Origin: Azospirillum formosense | Lineage (GTDB): Bacteria; Pseudomonadota; Alphaproteobacteria; Azospirillales; Azospirillaceae | Assembly: GCF_040500525.1 (NCBI RefSeq) | Contig: NZ_CP159403.1 | Coordinates: forward strand, 883,001 to 947,000 | DNA: 64,000 nucleotides | Direction: 5' to 3' | Shown: piece by piece, positions 10,301 through 18,478 of the stretch | Layout of the letters: the number at the start of each line of letters is the position of its first letter | How positions within the stretch are numbered: the first letter of the stretch is position 1 | Notes under the pieces: generated by a model | What the model saw: the letters and a program-made list of their open reading frames with translations, nothing else | The model's database searches: none | Told to the model about the DNA's origin: nothing | Translations under genes and position numbers: made by a program

Positions 10301-10499
10301 GCGGGCTGGCGACCGAGGCCGCCATGGTTTCCGGGCTGGCGCCGGGCAGCGTCGCGGAGACGTTGATGACCGGGAAATCCACCCGCGGCAGCGCCGCGAC
10401 GGGCAGCTGGCGGTAGGCGGCGAGCCCCCCCAGAACCAGCGCCGCCGTCAGCAGAATGGTCATCACCGGACGGCGGATGCACAGTTCCGAGAGGTTCAT
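7377..10499 (-). CDS. RND efflux transporter, MdtB/MdtC-like
   Basis: 1040 aa, full length. It starts MNLSELCIRRPVMTILLTAA and keeps the proton-relay Asp pair (GLVVDDAIVMMENIV) and the helix-10 Lys (GIVKKNAIMMIDFAID). The opening resembles the MdtB/MdtC/MuxB branch, but only one pump gene is present here, so it presumably works as a homotrimer. The ATG overlaps the adaptor's TGA by 4 bp (translational coupling). It should export drugs, bile-like or plant-derived phenolic compounds; the actual substrate is not visible. It converges with the LysR gene, leaving only about 10 bp between stop codons. Confidence 0.92.
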   Translation of the reverse strand: MNLSELCIRRPVMTILLTAALVLGGLAAYRQLPVAALPRVDFPVINVSATLPGASPETMAASVASPLEREFSTIAGIDTITSTSSLGNTSITIQFVLERDIDAAAQDVQAAIARTQRRLPAEMTTAPSYRKVNPADQPVLMLALSSPTLTLSALNDFAETAVQPKVATLPGVAQVQIYGAQKYAVRVQVDPNALAVRGIGIDELQKSLAAANANTPVGTLSGAKQQLVLAANPQLPDAEAFRGLIVAYRNGAPVRLGDVANVLDSVENARTASWHNGTRAIVMAVQRQPDANTVDVVDRVRNLLPSFRAQLPPSAKVEVVNDRSTSIREAVEDVQFTLGLTIALVVLVIFLFLRRLTATMIPALTVPISLIATAGGMHLMGFSIDNISLMALTLAVGLVVDDAIVMMENIVRYVEEGMQPFEAALKGSREIGFTIISITVSLVAVFIPILLMGGVVGRVFHEFALVVTMAISASAFVALTLTPMMCARMLTHEPHGAKEGWFGRVLEGGFSALHRGYAVTLRMALRHRPVMGLVMIATVVGSALLFQAIPKGFFPTEDIGQISVSTEAAPDISFPAMAERQQEVARIIQAHPAVADMSSSVAIGGNSVNTGRMFVVLKPRSERPPAGEVIQQLRRQLAGIPGMAVYMQPVQNLRIGGRSSKNEFQYTIQGLNPEELYAWSGRLERAMHDIPILQDVTSDLQLNSPQAYVHVDREKAATLGIGVDQVRSTLYSAFGQRQVSTIYTPTNDYQVLIELAPKYQQDDNALSRIYVRSGSGKLVPLDAFASVQRTAGPLTVNHQGQLPAVTLSFNVAPGHSLGEAVSAVRQAELEMALPPGITTGFAGTAQVFEDAQKSQGLLLLAAVLVIYIVLGVLYESFIHPLTILSGLPSAAIGALATLMVFGQELSVIAIIGILMLIGIVKKNAIMMIDFAIDAQRNQGMTAREAIEQACLLRFRPIMMTTMAAIMGTLPIAVAHGAAAELRQPLGLAVVGGLCVSQILTLYITPVLFLYMEDAGNAVSRLWKRRHGAAPEAPQPVPGAE

Positions 10500-11680
10500 G
10501 ACGCGCCTCCGGTGAGCGGAGCCTTGCCGTTGGCGCCATCCTTGCCGCCGTTCTTGGCGGCGGCGACCTTGGCGCCGGGATAGAGGCGGGACTGGCCGTC
10601 GACCACCACGCGCTCACCGGCCTGCACCCCGTCGGCGATGACGGCGATGCCCTCCTGGCTGCGCGCCACGGTGACGTTGCGGATCTCCACCGTGTCGTCG
10701 GGCTTGACCACATAGACGAAGCGGCCCTGCTGGCCGGTCTGCACCGCCTCCTCCGGCAGGGTCAAGGCCTGCGGCTCGACCCGCAGGGTCAGGACCACGT
10801 CGACGAACTGGCCGGGCCACAGCCGCGTGTCGGCGTTGTCGAACTGGCCCTTCACCAGGATCGTGCCGGTCTGCTGGTCGACCTGGCTGTCCACGAAATT
10901 CAGCACACCCTCGGCGGGCGGCACGGCGGCGCCGGGGATGCCGGCGGTGACCGCCAGCTTGCTCGTCTCCATCGCCGCGCGGATGGTCGGCAGATGGCGC
11001 TCCGGCACGTTGAAGGCGACGGTGATCGGGCGGAGCTGGGTCAGCGTGACCAGCGGCGTGGCGTCCGCCGCGCGGACCATCGTGCCCGGCTTGGCGTTCA
11101 CCGCGCCGGTGCGCCCGTCCATGGGGGCGGCGATGCGGGTGAAGCTGAGTGAGACCTTGGCCGCCTCGATGGCCGCCTGCCCGGCCTTCACCGTGGCCTC
11201 CAGCGCGTCGGCGGCGGCCACCGCGGCGTCGTACTGCTGGCGGGCCACCGTGTTGGAGCGGACGAGCTGCTCATAGCGCTTCACGTCGCCGCGCGCCTTG
11301 TCGAGATTGGCGCGGTCGCGCTCCAGATTGGCCTGGGCCTGGCGGAGCTGCGCCTCCAGCGCGCGGGAGTCGAGGGTGAACAGCAGGTCGCCGGCCTTCA
11401 CCTCCTGCCCCTCGGTGAAATGGACGGTCTCGACCACCGAATCGACCCGGGCCTTGATGGCGATGGCGGCCACCGGCTGGACCGAGCCGATGGTGCCCAG
11501 CCGCTCCGGCACGGCGCGCTGCTCGACCGGGCGGATGACCACCGGGAGCGCGCGCGGTCCCGCCGGGGTGGCGGCCTTTGCCGTCTGCGCGTCGGCCCCG
11601 CCCGCCCGGTGCGTGTACCAATAGCCGCCGCCGATCAGCGCGGCCAGCAGGAGCGCAAACAGCACTATGCGTTTCGTCAC
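10496..11680 (-). CDS. Periplasmic adaptor of MdtA/AcrA type
   Basis: 394 aa. A single N-terminal hydrophobic segment (RIVLFALLLAALIGGGYWY) is followed by the lipoyl halves (VHFTEGQEVKAGDLLFTLD and FTRIAAPMDGRTGAVNAKPG), a hairpin with heptad character and the barrel domain. The GTG start at 11680 is preferred: GGGAG lies 6 nt upstream and the protein then begins directly with the anchor, whereas the ATG at 11740 adds a polar extension. First gene of a two-gene operon with the RND pump. A LysR gene (11844) lies divergently upstream and could regulate it, although that regulator may instead serve the pyroglutamate operon downstream of itself. Confidence 0.88.
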   Translation of the reverse strand: MTKRIVLFALLLAALIGGGYWYTHRAGGADAQTAKAATPAGPRALPVVIRPVEQRAVPERLGTIGSVQPVAAIAIKARVDSVVETVHFTEGQEVKAGDLLFTLDSRALEAQLRQAQANLERDRANLDKARGDVKRYEQLVRSNTVARQQYDAAVAAADALEATVKAGQAAIEAAKVSLSFTRIAAPMDGRTGAVNAKPGTMVRAADATPLVTLTQLRPITVAFNVPERHLPTIRAAMETSKLAVTAGIPGAAVPPAEGVLNFVDSQVDQQTGTILVKGQFDNADTRLWPGQFVDVVLTLRVEPQALTLPEEAVQTGQQGRFVYVVKPDDTVEIRNVTVARSQEGIAVIADGVQAGERVVVDGQSRLYPGAKVAAAKNGGKDGANGKAPLTGGAS

Positions 11681-11843
11681 ATCGAACTCCCGGTAGAGCT
11701 GCCCGGTCCGGCCGGAACGCGCCATCCCGCCATAAGGCAATGCGGCCCATTATCGCAGGAGAGGCTTTGCAGGTTAATGTCCATCCTACAGCCATTTGGT
11801 AACAGACTGTAACAGCGGGTATGGGCTGCGGAGCGATTCGGCG

Positions 11844-12806
11844 ATGCTGGACCTAAAGAATTTGGAAGCCTTCGTGTGGATCGCCCGCCTGGGCGGCTTC
11901 CGCGCCGCGGCCGGCCGTCTGAACACCACCCAGCCGGCCATCTCCGCCCGCATCGCCCAGCTGGAGAAGGAGCTGGGCGTCCAGCTGTTCAACCGCGGCA
12001 CGCGGCGGGTCACGCTGACGCTGAAGGGCATGGAGCTGCTGGACCATGCCGAGCGGATGCTGACGCTCCAGGCCGAGCTGGTCCACGCGGTGGCCGAATC
12101 GACGACCCTGCGCGGGCTGATCCGGCTGGGGGTGGCGGAGACCATCGTCCACACCTGGCTGAGCCGCCTGATCGAGCGGCTGCACAACCGCTTCCCCCTG
12201 GTCAGCCTGGAGATCGAGGTGGACACCTCCATCCACCTGCGCAACGGGCTGCTGGCCCACGACCTCGACATTGCCTTCATGCTGGGGCCGGTGGCCGAAC
12301 CGGACATGCGCAACGAGGCGCTGAGCAGCTACCCCATGGCCTGGGTGGCCAGCCCCTCGCTCGACCTCCCCGCCGGACGGCTGGGGCTGGCCGATCTGGC
12401 GCGCTATCCGGTCATCACCTTTTCCCGCCAGACCAAGCCCTCGGTGGCCATCCAGCAGATGTTCAAGCGTCCCGGCCTGCCGCCGCTGCGCTTCTACGGC
12501 AACAGCTCGCTCGCCAGCATCGTGCGGATGACCCTGGACGGCATCGGCATCAGCGCCATCCCACCCGCGGTGATCGAGCGTGAACTGGCCGAAGGGCTGC
12601 TAAGGCTGATCCCGGCGGAAGACCCGCTGCCCGACCTCGACTTCACCATCTGCCACCCGGTGGACAGCGACAACCCGCTGGTCCCCATCGTGGCGGATAT
12701 GGCATTGGAGATCGTACGGGCGCAGCGGCACAGGGCGCCCACCGATAAACGCCGTTTATCGCAAACGATCCAAAATGAAAATTTGACGGATCGGACGGAT
12801 GCGTGA
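11844..12806 (+). CDS. LysR-type transcriptional regulator (probable pyroglutamate-cluster regulator)
   Basis: 320 aa. It begins [19 protein letters not shown] and carries a clear helix-turn-helix ([19 protein letters not shown]) and an effector domain from about residue 90 ([19 protein letters not shown]). It is placed between a divergent efflux operon (minus strand) and the DUF1445-TRAP-Pxp operon on its own strand, 43 bp upstream of the latter. The position suggests control of one or both; I favour the catabolic operon because the gene is co-directional. Its C-terminal 20 residues are polar and use more A/T-ending codons than the rest, suggesting a recently extended tail. Confidence 0.85.
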   Translation: MLDLKNLEAFVWIARLGGFRAAAGRLNTTQPAISARIAQLEKELGVQLFNRGTRRVTLTLKGMELLDHAERMLTLQAELVHAVAESTTLRGLIRLGVAETIVHTWLSRLIERLHNRFPLVSLEIEVDTSIHLRNGLLAHDLDIAFMLGPVAEPDMRNEALSSYPMAWVASPSLDLPAGRLGLADLARYPVITFSRQTKPSVAIQQMFKRPGLPPLRFYGNSSLASIVRMTLDGIGISAIPPAVIERELAEGLLRLIPAEDPLPDLDFTICHPVDSDNPLVPIVADMALEIVRAQRHRAPTDKRRLSQTIQNENLTDRTDA

Positions 12807-12849
12807 ACCTTTAGGACACAACAGTTTGGTCACCGAGGTTTTGCCCGCC

Positions 12850-13713
12850 ATGCAGTCCGTGACCCCAAGCACCCCGCTTCCGCCCGGCACCGCGTCCGCC
12901 GCCCTGCTGGCGCGTCTGGCGATCCGGCGGGGAGAGCACCGCGGTCCGACCGCCGGACTGGCGCCGGGCCATGTGCAGGCGAACCTCGCCATCGTTCCCG
13001 CCGATGTGGCCCCCGCCTTCGAGCGGTTCTGCCGCGCCAATCCGGTGCCCTGCCCGCTGCTCGCCGTGTCGCGGCCCGGCGACCACCGCTTCGCGGAGCT
13101 TGGCGCCGACCTCGACCTGCGCACCGACTTCCCGCGCTACCGCGTCTATCGCGACGGCCTGCTGGCGGAGGAGCCGGAGGATCTGCTGCCGGTCTGGCGC
13201 GACGATCTGGTCGCCTTCGCCATCGGCTGCTCCTTCTCCTTCGAGGAAGCGCTGCTCGCCGCCGGCCTGCCGGTGCGCCACATCGAGCGCGGCTGCAACG
13301 TGCCGATGTACGTGACCGACCGCGATTGCGTGGCCGTCCCGCCCTTCGCCGGCCGTATGGTGGTGTCGATGCGTCCGATGACTCCCGCCCAGGCCGAGCG
13401 CGCCGCCGCGGTGACCGGGCGCTACGCCGCCGTGCACGGCGCGCCGGTGCACATCGGCGACCCGGCGGCGCTCGGCATCCGCGATCTGTCGCGGCCGGAG
13501 TTCGGCGACGCCGTTCCGCTCGCCCCCGGCGAGGTCCCCGTCTTCTGGGCCTGCGGGGTCACCCCCCAGGTGGCGCTCGCCGCCGCCCGCCTGCCCTTCG
13601 CCATCGCCCACAGCCCCGGCCATATGCTGGTCACCGACCGGTTGAACGCCGAGCTGGAGGGCGTGTCCCCTTCGGTCGCGCAACTTTTCAGACAAGAACA
13701 GGGAGCTTCATGA
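12850..13713 (+). CDS. DUF1445 family putative hydro-lyase / D-glutamate cyclase-like protein
   Basis: 287 aa, near the family's usual 260-270. Conserved parts include the segment [19 protein letters not shown] (about 120-140), [14 protein letters not shown] and the C-terminal [20 protein letters not shown] and [11 protein letters not shown]. The family (DUF1445, formerly putative hydro-lyase) includes the D-glutamate cyclase domain that converts D-glutamate to 5-oxo-D-proline, and bacterial members often lie beside 5-oxoprolinase genes, as here. I infer a role in making or recycling 5-oxoproline. It is the first gene of the operon, 1 bp before dctP. The ATG at 12850 was chosen for family length; an in-frame ATG at 12799 would add 17 residues. 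Confidence 0.8.
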   Translation: MQSVTPSTPLPPGTASAALLARLAIRRGEHRGPTAGLAPGHVQANLAIVPADVAPAFERFCRANPVPCPLLAVSRPGDHRFAELGADLDLRTDFPRYRVYRDGLLAEEPEDLLPVWRDDLVAFAIGCSFSFEEALLAAGLPVRHIERGCNVPMYVTDRDCVAVPPFAGRMVVSMRPMTPAQAERAAAVTGRYAAVHGAPVHIGDPAALGIRDLSRPEFGDAVPLAPGEVPVFWACGVTPQVALAAARLPFAIAHSPGHMLVTDRLNAELEGVSPSVAQLFRQEQGAS

Positions 13714-13714
13714 C

Positions 13715-14701
13715 ATGACCGCGATCACCCTGCGGACCCGCCTCGCCGCCGCCGCCTTCGGAATCGGCCTCTGCGCCACCCCGGTCGCGGCCTTCGCCGA
13801 GACCTGGGACATGCCGACCCCCTACCCCGACACGAACCTGCACACCATCACGGTGCGCCAGTTCGCCGAGGACGTGAAGGCGGCGACCAACGGCAAGATC
13901 CAGATCACCGTCCATTCCAACGGCTCGCTGGTCAAGCATCCGGAGATCAAGCGCGCCGTCCAGTCGGGCCAGGCCCAGCTCGGCGAGGTGCTCATCAGCT
14001 CCTGGGCGAACGAGGACCCTCTCTACGGCCTCGACTCCGTGCCCTTCCTGGCGACCGACTTCGCCGCCTCGAAGAAGCTGTACGAGGTGTCCAAGCCCTA
14101 CCTGGAGAAGAAGCTGGAGCGTCAGCGCCTGAAGCTCCTCTACTCGATCCCGTGGCCACCCCAGGGCCTCTACGTCAAGCAGGAGATCAGCTCCGTCGCC
14201 GACCTGAAGGGGCAGAAGTTCCGCGCCTACAACCCGGCCACCACCCGCATCGCCGAGCTGGCCGGCGCCGTGCCCACCAAGATCGAGGCCGCCGAGGTGT
14301 CGCAGGCCTTCGGCACCGGCATCGTCACCGCCATGATGACCTCCGCCGCCACCGGCGTGGACACCAAGGCTTGGGACTTCGTGAACGTCTATTACGACGT
14401 GCAGGCCTGGCTGCCGCGCAACATGGTGTTCGTCAGCACCGAGGTCTGGAAGGGCCTCGACGACGCCACGAAGAAGGCCGTCGAGCAGGCCGCCGCCAAG
14501 GCCGAGGCCACCGGCTGGACCGAGTGGGAGAAGAAGACGGCGGAGCTGAACAAGACGCTGTCCGGCAACGGCATGAAGGTGCTGACCCCGTCCCCGGCGA
14601 TCAAGGACGGCTTCGCCGCCATCGGCAAGACGATGACCGACGAGTGGACCAAGGCCGCCGGCGCCGACGGCGAGGCGATCGTTTCGGCCTTCCGGAAGTA
14701 A
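13715..14701 (+). CDS. TRAP transporter substrate-binding protein (DctP family)
   Basis: 328 aa periplasmic binding protein. Signal peptide about residues 1-28 (cleavage near AFA-ET). The mature domain shows DctP hallmarks: TITVRQFAEDVKAATNGKI, and the KFRAYNP segment whose Arg (about residue 170) corresponds to the carboxylate-binding arginine of TRAP binding proteins. It captures an organic anion and delivers it to the DctQM permease encoded next. The 5-oxoprolinase genes downstream make pyroglutamate the likely ligand; DctP-type proteins of Bordetella binding pyroglutamate are known. Strong AGGGAG ribosome site; starts 1 bp after the previous stop. Confidence 0.88.
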   Translation: MTAITLRTRLAAAAFGIGLCATPVAAFAETWDMPTPYPDTNLHTITVRQFAEDVKAATNGKIQITVHSNGSLVKHPEIKRAVQSGQAQLGEVLISSWANEDPLYGLDSVPFLATDFAASKKLYEVSKPYLEKKLERQRLKLLYSIPWPPQGLYVKQEISSVADLKGQKFRAYNPATTRIAELAGAVPTKIEAAEVSQAFGTGIVTAMMTSAATGVDTKAWDFVNVYYDVQAWLPRNMVFVSTEVWKGLDDATKKAVEQAAAKAEATGWTEWEKKTAELNKTLSGNGMKVLTPSPAIKDGFAAIGKTMTDEWTKAAGADGEAIVSAFRK

Positions 14702-14711
14702 GCGGCGCCTG

Positions 14712-14791
14712 CCCTCTCCCAACCTCCCCCCGCTGCGCAGGGGGAGGAGAGATTCCCTCCCCTGCGAAGCGGGGGAGGGTCAGGGAGGGGG
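14712..14791. repeat. REP-like double-hairpin intergenic element
   Basis: Two adjacent perfect 8-bp stems: CCTCCCCC/GGGGGAGG (14723-14730 with 14740-14747) and CCCTCCCC/GGGGAGGG (14755-14762 with 14772-14779), flanked by further complementary C- and G-rich runs. Units of this kind (CCCTCCCC around a GCGAAGC-like loop) are scattered in intergenic DNA of many GC-rich proteobacteria. Here it separates dctP from dctQ inside one operon, a typical place for an mRNA-stabilising or attenuating hairpin that lets the binding protein be made in excess over the permease (inference). Confidence 0.7.
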
Positions 14792-14847
14792 CAACACGTC
14801 CACCACCAAAAAAAATCCCGCCCGCCCTACCCGGAGGTGGTCGCGCC

Positions 14848-15357
14848 ATGCGCACCGCATTGACCTTCCTATACCGCGCCGCCGAGATCCTGGGCGCGGT
14901 GTTCCTGGTGCTGATCGCCGTGCTGATCGTGTCCCAGGTCTTCGCCCGGCTGGCCAACCGCATGGTGCCGGGAGCCGACGAACTGGCCGGCTACTGCATG
15001 GCCGCCTCCTTCTTCCTCATGCTGGGTCCGGCGCTGCGCCGCGGCGCGCACATCCGCGTCGGCGTGCTGGTGGATCGTCTGCGCGGCGGTCCCCGGCGCG
15101 TCGTGGAACTGCTCTGCCTCGGCTTCGGCACGGCGCTCAGCGCCTATTTCGCGTGGTACTGGCTGCGCATGACCTACGATTCCTACGATTTCGGCGATCT
15201 GGGACAGGGCGTGCTGCCCATCCCGCTGTGGATTCCGCAGGCCGCCATGGGCGTCGGGCTGGTCATCCTCGTGATCGCCTTCCTCGACGACCTGCTGGCG
15301 GTGATCCAGGGGCGCGAGGCGTCCTACCAGAGCGCCGGCATGCAGAGCGAGGGCTGA
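14848..15357 (+). CDS. TRAP transporter small permease (DctQ family)
   Basis: 169 aa with four predicted membrane helices (about 7-30, 48-65, 88-108, 128-150), the normal DctQ layout. The sequence AGYCMAASFFLMLGPALRRGAHIRV contains the conserved family region around helix 2 and the following loop. It forms the QM membrane complex with the large permease encoded 3 bp downstream. A GGAGGTGG ribosome site lies 7 nt before the ATG. It follows the REP-like element that separates it from dctP. Confidence 0.88.
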   Translation: MRTALTFLYRAAEILGAVFLVLIAVLIVSQVFARLANRMVPGADELAGYCMAASFFLMLGPALRRGAHIRVGVLVDRLRGGPRRVVELLCLGFGTALSAYFAWYWLRMTYDSYDFGDLGQGVLPIPLWIPQAAMGVGLVILVIAFLDDLLAVIQGREASYQSAGMQSEG

Positions 15358-15360
15358 CCC

Positions 15361-16662
15361 ATGGACCAGACGACCGCATCCATCGTCGTCGTGGTGACGA
15401 TGCTCCTGATGCTGGGAACCGGCATCTGGGTGGCCCTGGCGCTGGCCGGCGTCGGCTTCGTCGCCATGGCGCTGTTCACCACCCGTCCCGTCGGGATGGT
15501 CATGGCGACCAACATCTGGGGCGCCAGCACGAGCTGGACCCTGACCGCCCTGCCCCTGTTCATCTGGATGGGCGAAATCCTGTTCCGGACGCGAATCTCG
15601 TCGGACATGTTCAAGGGGCTGGCGCCCTGGACAGGCTGGCTGCCGGGGCGGCTGATGCACGTCAACATCGTCGGCTGCACAATCTTCGCCGCCGTCTCCG
15701 GCTCCTCCGCCGCGACCGCCGCGACCATCGGGCGGATGACCATCCCGGAACTGACCCGGCGCGGCTACGACCCGATGATGATCGTCGGCTCGCTGGCCGG
15801 CGCCGGCACGCTGGGACTGCTGATCCCGCCCTCGATCATCATGATCGTCTACGGCGTGGCGGCGGACGTGTCGATCGCCCGTCTGTTCATCGCCGGCGTC
15901 ATCCCGGGCATCGTGCTGACCGGGCTGTTCATGCTCTATGTCGGCGGCTGGTCGCTGCTCAACCCCGACCGGGTGCCGCCGCGGGAGGCCCGCCAGAGCC
16001 TCATGGAGAAGATCCGCGACACCGGGTCGCTGATCCCCGTCATGCTGCTGATCGCCGGGGTGCTCGGCTCCATCTACGCGGGCATCGCCACGCCGACGGA
16101 GGCCGCGGGCATCGGCGTTCTGGGCTCGCTGGTGCTCGCCATGCTGACCGGCACGATGAGCTGGGCGACCTTCCGCGACAGCGTGATGGGGGCGGCCCAC
16201 ACGTCCTGCATGATCGGCTTCATCCTAGCGGGGGCGGCCTTCCTGACCGTCGCCATGGGCTACACCGGCATCCCGCGCCTGCTGGCGGAGTGGATCACCT
16301 CCATGCAGCTCTCCACCGCGGCGCTGCTGGTCGTGCTGACCCTGTTCTTCATCGTGATGGGCTGCTTCCTCGACGGCATTTCGATGGTCGTGCTGACCAC
16401 CTCGGTCATCCTGCCCATGGTGCAGAACGCCGGGATCGACCTGCTGTGGTTCGGCATCTACATCATCATCGTGGTGGAGATGGCCCAGATCACCCCGCCG
16501 GTGGGCTTCAACCTGTTTGTCCTGCAATCCATGACGGGGAAGAGCATCTTCGCGGTCGGCAAGGCCAGCCTGCCCTTCTTCATGATGATGATCCTGATGG
16601 TGGCGCTGCTCTGGATCTTCCCGGGCATGGTGACGTGGCTGCCCTCGCTGATGATCGGGTGA
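15361..16662 (+). CDS. TRAP transporter large permease (DctM family)
   Basis: 433 aa, highly hydrophobic with about 12-13 membrane segments, the usual size for DctM. Recognisable features are the glycine-rich FAAVSGSSAATAATIGRMTIPE, the LGLLIPPSIIMIVYG motif (with the proline pair of the cation-binding region) and near the end VVEMAQITPPVGFNLFVLQ. It performs Na+-driven uptake of the substrate presented by the DctP protein. Followed after 11 bp by pxpB, so transport and hydrolysis genes are co-transcribed. Confidence 0.92.
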   Translation: MDQTTASIVVVVTMLLMLGTGIWVALALAGVGFVAMALFTTRPVGMVMATNIWGASTSWTLTALPLFIWMGEILFRTRISSDMFKGLAPWTGWLPGRLMHVNIVGCTIFAAVSGSSAATAATIGRMTIPELTRRGYDPMMIVGSLAGAGTLGLLIPPSIIMIVYGVAADVSIARLFIAGVIPGIVLTGLFMLYVGGWSLLNPDRVPPREARQSLMEKIRDTGSLIPVMLLIAGVLGSIYAGIATPTEAAGIGVLGSLVLAMLTGTMSWATFRDSVMGAAHTSCMIGFILAGAAFLTVAMGYTGIPRLLAEWITSMQLSTAALLVVLTLFFIVMGCFLDGISMVVLTTSVILPMVQNAGIDLLWFGIYIIIVVEMAQITPPVGFNLFVLQSMTGKSIFAVGKASLPFFMMMILMVALLWIFPGMVTWLPSLMIG

Positions 16663-16673
16663 GGAGCGGCATC

Positions 16674-17396
16674 ATGGACGTCCGTTTCACCACGGCGGGC
16701 GACACGGCCTTCAACGTGGAGTTCGGCGAGGGCATCGACCGCCCGACCAACGCCCGCGTCATGGCCCTTCACGCCCGGCTGAAGGCCGCCGCGCTGCCGG
16801 GTCTGGTGGAGACGGTGCCGACCTTCCGCTCGCTCCAGGTCGTCTACGACCCGGCGCTGACCAGCCGCAGCGAGGTCCAGGCCGCCGTGGAGGCGGAGCT
16901 GGCCCACGCCGCGGACGCGCCGCTTGAAGGCACGCTGTGGCGCCTGCCGGTCTGCTACGACCCCGACCTCGGGCCGGACCTCGCGGAGCTATCCGCCTCG
17001 CTCGGCCTCTCGGAGGACCGGCTGATCGACCTCCACGGCTCGACGGAGTATTTCGTCTACATGCTGGGCTTCATGCCGGGCTTCGCCTACATGGGCGACC
17101 TGCCTCCGGAACTGGAGAAGCCGCGGCGCAGCGAGCCGCGGCTTCGCGTGCCGGCGGGCTCCGTCGCCACCGCCGGGCGGCTGACCACGGTCTACCCGTG
17201 GGAAAGCCCCGGCGGCTGGCACCTGATCGGGCGCTGCCCGGTGCCGCTCTATGACGGCGCCCGCCCCTCCCCGGTCCTGCTCGCCGCGGGCGACCGCGTG
17301 CGGTTCGAGGCGGTGGACCGCGCCCGTTTCGACAGTCTGACGGCCGAGGCCGCAACGGGGCGCTTCGATCCCGACACGCTGAGGGCCGCGCCATGA
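16674..17396 (+). CDS. pxpB: 5-oxoprolinase subunit PxpB (KipI family)
   Basis: 240 aa, single AHS1 domain. Family motifs are visible: the early GDTAFNVEFG, the central PVCYDPDLGPDL, then YMLGFMPGFAYMGDLP and VPAGSVATAGRLT and the GGWHLIGRCP signature. Together with PxpA and PxpC it forms the ATP-dependent 5-oxoprolinase that opens pyroglutamate to L-glutamate. Bacillus KipI of this family was first described as a kinase inhibitor, but next to pxpA and pxpC the metabolic role is the better reading. GAGGAG lies upstream of the ATG; the stop overlaps the pxpC start by 4 bp. Confidence 0.92.
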   Translation: MDVRFTTAGDTAFNVEFGEGIDRPTNARVMALHARLKAAALPGLVETVPTFRSLQVVYDPALTSRSEVQAAVEAELAHAADAPLEGTLWRLPVCYDPDLGPDLAELSASLGLSEDRLIDLHGSTEYFVYMLGFMPGFAYMGDLPPELEKPRRSEPRLRVPAGSVATAGRLTTVYPWESPGGWHLIGRCPVPLYDGARPSPVLLAAGDRVRFEAVDRARFDSLTAEAATGRFDPDTLRAAP

Positions 17397-18478
17397 TCAC
17401 GCCCTGCCTCACCGTCGTCCGACCGGGACTGTTCGCCACCATCCAGGACCTCGGCCGCTTCGGCCATCAGGAACTCGGCATGCCGGTCGCCGGCGCGCTC
17501 GACCCCATCGCCCTGCGCCTCGCCAACGCGCTGGTCGGCAACCCGCCGGGCGCGGCGGGGGTGGAGGTCGTCCTGCTCGGCCCGGCGCTGAAGGTGGAGG
17601 CCGACGGCGTGCGCGTCGCCGTCGTCGGCCCGATGGCGCTGAGTGTGGAGCGCGAGGGGCAACCGCCCCAGCCGCTTGAGCCGCACCGCAGCCACACGCT
17701 GACGCGCGGCGACGTGCTGAAGCTGGGCGCCGTCAGCGGGGCGGCGGTCGCCTATCTGGCGGTGGCCGGCGGATTCGCGCTGGAGCCCTTCCTGGGCAGC
17801 CTGTCCACCTACGTGCGCGCTGGCATCGGGCCGCTCGGCGGCAAGCCGCTGGGCGACGGGGGGCGTCTGCCGCTCAACCGCAACGACGCCCCGCCGGGCG
17901 CCGACGTGGAACTGCCGGAGCCGCCCGACTACGGCGGCGGGCCCGTGCGGGTGGTGCTCGGCCCGCAGGACGACCGCTTCACGGCGGAGGCCGTGCAGAC
18001 CTTCCTGTCGGCGGACTACCGCGTCGGCAAGGACGCCGACCGCATGGGCCTGCGGCTCGACGGTCCGACGCTCGCCCACACCGGCTCCGCCGACATCCCG
18101 TCGGACGGGCTGGTCACCGGCTCCATCCAGGTGCCGGGCAACGGCCAGCCGATCCTGCTGCTGAACGACCACCAGACGGCCGGCGGCTACGCCAAGATCG
18201 CCACGGTGATCTCCGCCGACCTGCCCCGCGTTGGCCGGCTGAGCCCCGGCGGTACCCTGAGCTTCCGCGCCGTGACGGTGGAGGAGGCGGAGGCCATCCG
18301 GCGGCGCCAGGAACAGACCATCGCCGCCTGGGTCCGCGCCATCCGCCCGGTGCGCCCGGCGGGCGGCGTCGATCTGGAGGCGCTCTACGCGGAAAATCTC
18401 GTGTCCGGGGTCGTCGACATCGTCAACGGCAACGGCGACATCCTGAACCGGGAAAACATGTGCGGGAGCTGCCCATGA
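17393..18478 (+). CDS. pxpC: 5-oxoprolinase subunit PxpC (KipA / biotin-dependent carboxyltransferase-like AHS2)
   Basis: 361 aa, one AHS2 domain. It begins with the typical VVRPGLFATIQDLGRFGHQELGMPVAGALD stretch and contains LPLNRNDAP, DRMGLRLDG and the LVTGSIQVPGNGQPILLLNDHQTAGGY signature split across the second half. It forms the 5-oxoprolinase complex with PxpA and PxpB. It overlaps pxpB by 4 bp and pxpA by 4 bp, so the three subunits are translationally coupled, consistent with a stoichiometric complex. The C-terminus is slightly longer than the family norm. Confidence 0.92.
   Translation: MITPCLTVVRPGLFATIQDLGRFGHQELGMPVAGALDPIALRLANALVGNPPGAAGVEVVLLGPALKVEADGVRVAVVGPMALSVEREGQPPQPLEPHRSHTLTRGDVLKLGAVSGAAVAYLAVAGGFALEPFLGSLSTYVRAGIGPLGGKPLGDGGRLPLNRNDAPPGADVELPEPPDYGGGPVRVVLGPQDDRFTAEAVQTFLSADYRVGKDADRMGLRLDGPTLAHTGSADIPSDGLVTGSIQVPGNGQPILLLNDHQTAGGYAKIATVISADLPRVGRLSPGGTLSFRAVTVEEAEAIRRRQEQTIAAWVRAIRPVRPAGGVDLEALYAENLVSGVVDIVNGNGDILNRENMCGSCP

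Noticed and set aside
7422..10583. Long plus-strand open frame opposite the second RND gene
   Set aside because: Composition dominated by Arg, Gln, Asp and His without motifs; the minus strand encodes a full RND pump.
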